Positions 6,451 to 7,165 of a DNA stretch of 7,165 bases are shown piece after piece (the first letter of the stretch is position 1; each line of letters opens with the position of its first letter). The notes below the pieces were generated by a model. The model worked only from the letters and a program-made list of their open reading frames with translations, had not been told where the DNA came from and searched no databases. A program made the position numbers and the translations under genes. Source of the stretch: an uncultured Blautia sp. (GTDB taxonomy: Bacteria > Bacillota > Clostridia > Lachnospirales > Lachnospiraceae); assembly GCA_934358405.1 (NCBI GenBank), contig CAKRKL010000099.1, forward strand, positions 1-7,165, given 5' to 3'.

Positions 6451-6491
6451 GTGCCTGCACCCGGTGGATTTCGGGATGCAGGCGCTTTTTT
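6451..6491. terminator. Bidirectional intrinsic terminator between convergent genes
   Basis: GTGCCTGCA (6451-6459) pairs with TGCAGGCGC (6477-6485), including one G-T pair. Across a bulged A, CCCG (6460-6463) pairs with CGGG (6472-6475), leaving an 8-nt loop. Six T (6486-6491) serve the plus strand, 8 nt after the stop codon of the small membrane protein. On the minus strand the same stem is followed by T-rich sequence (complement of the A-rich 6433-6450), so it should also end the HAD phosphatase transcript, whose stop codon is at 6507. Confidence 0.9.
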
Positions 6492-6506
6492 ATATAACAG
6501 CAAAAA

Positions 6507-7121
6507 TCAGAAAATGTTTAACAAATCTGCCGGCTTCTTAATTACATAATCCGGTGTATCCACCTGTCCAAATCCGTAAGAAGCAAATACAAATGGCACT
6601 TTTGCCTCCTGACATGCCTGGTAATCCCCGAAGGTATCACCTACATATACAGGTGCTTTCAGATTATATCTTTTCGCAACAGTCTGAATATTGGCAGCCT
6701 TAGCCTCACCGGTATCTCCGGGACAAAGATGTCCTGTAAAATATTGTCCCAGTCCTGTTTTTTCAAAGACAAGCTCAATATATCCGGCCTGGCAGTTGCT
6801 TACAACAAAAAGAGGGTAGCGCTTGCTCAGCTCTTTCAAGGTATCCTCAAGCCCTTCGTAAACAGGTGCGCCCTTTTTACGAAGCAGGGCATGCTCCTCT
6901 TCGCAGCAAATATCAATGATCCGAAGCTGTTCAGCTTCTGAACACTCAGGGAGAATAACCCGGGCAATATCAGGAAGCAGACGTCCGAAAAGCCCCTTCA
7001 GCTGATCGGCTGTTACCCGAATGTCAAGCTGTTCTTTTTCTAAAACTTTATTCCATGCCTGTGCCACAACATCTGTGGAATTCCATATGGTGCCGTCAAC
7101 ATCAAAAATAATACTATCCAT
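6507..7121 (-). CDS. HAD-family hydrolase, phosphoglycolate phosphatase/beta-PGM-like
   Basis: This 204-residue cytoplasmic phosphatase of the haloacid dehalogenase superfamily has all four motifs: I, DVDGT with nucleophile D7 and acid/base D9; II, VVSN with S108; III, K141 in GEAKAANI; IV, GDTFGD with D162 and D166 for Mg binding. A helical C1-type cap lies between motifs I and II (about 15-85), as in phosphoglycolate phosphatase and beta-phosphoglucomutase relatives. The substrate cannot be predicted; members of this group dephosphorylate small sugar phosphates, nucleotides or phosphoglycolate. The start at 7121 is supported by AAGGA (7132-7128) six bases upstream. It is transcribed opposite to all the other genes here and converges on the shared terminator. 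Length and motifs are complete, with no sign of decay. Confidence 0.92.
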   Translation of the reverse strand: MDSIIFDVDGTIWNSTDVVAQAWNKVLEKEQLDIRVTADQLKGLFGRLLPDIARVILPECSEAEQLRIIDICCEEEHALLRKKGAPVYEGLEDTLKELSKRYPLFVVSNCQAGYIELVFEKTGLGQYFTGHLCPGDTGEAKAANIQTVAKRYNLKAPVYVGDTFGDYQACQEAKVPFVFASYGFGQVDTPDYVIKKPADLLNIF

Positions 7122-7154
7122 GTAAGGTCCTTAATCCTTTCTGATCTTTAGTCA

Positions 7155-7163
7155 CTTATATCA
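7155..7163 (-). promoter_or_regulatory. Candidate extended -10 promoter of the HAD gene
   Basis: Read on the minus strand, TG-A-TATAAG (7163-7155) matches an extended -10 element at five of six core positions. The start would be near 7148, about 27 nt before the ATG. The -35 region lies beyond the window edge, so this cannot be checked fully. Confidence 0.4.
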
Positions 7164-7165
7164 TC

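Noticed and set aside
6050..6460. 136-residue minus-strand frame across the small membrane protein gene
   Set aside because: It lies opposite a gene with a good ribosome binding site and clear membrane helices, and its His/Asn/Lys-rich product resembles nothing known; it also overlaps the terminator.

Overview
The window reads as chromosomal DNA from an anaerobic, low-to-moderate GC Firmicute, most likely a gut clostridium of the Lachnospiraceae (Blautia/Ruminococcus-like). This taxonomic call is an inference. It rests on the style of the protein families (homoserine dehydrogenase with a C-terminal ACT domain, 513-residue GpmI, clostridial MATE transporter, PG-binding/YkuD L,D-transpeptidase with a long acidic N-terminus), on strong AGGAG-type ribosome binding sites, on sigma-A-like promoters often with a TG extension, and on compact T-tract terminators. 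No database comparison was possible.

Layout. Positions 1-639 hold the 3' part of homoserine dehydrogenase (threonine/methionine biosynthesis), cut by the window edge. A promoter candidate and a hairpin with a T-run follow. Then comes gpmI (769-2310), a complete cofactor-independent phosphoglycerate mutase with a textbook terminator. A near-consensus promoter (TTGAAA, 17 nt, TATAAT) drives a MATE-family efflux transporter (2470-3813), which ends in a long hairpin terminator carrying a perfect 12-bp tandem duplication in its apical part. After a 307-nt gap, an extended -10 promoter drives a 658-residue membrane-anchored L,D-transpeptidase (4121-6097). It is followed 48 nt later by a small three-helix membrane protein (6146-6442), probably in the same transcript. 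A hairpin at 6451-6491 appears to terminate transcription in both directions. On its other side lies a convergent HAD-family phosphatase (7121-6507, minus strand).

How the genes work together. These look like five or six mostly independent transcription units rather than one pathway: amino-acid biosynthesis, glycolysis, drug/cation efflux, cell-wall cross-linking and a housekeeping phosphatase. The only clear co-transcribed pair is the L,D-transpeptidase and the small membrane protein.

I found no convincing novel system, mobile element, CRISPR array or RNA gene. The most interesting points are the very acidic, repeat-containing cytoplasmic tail of the L,D-transpeptidase, the small membrane protein next to it, the hairpin in the probable gpmI leader, the tandem repeat inside the MATE terminator, and a 16-bp palindrome upstream of that terminator.
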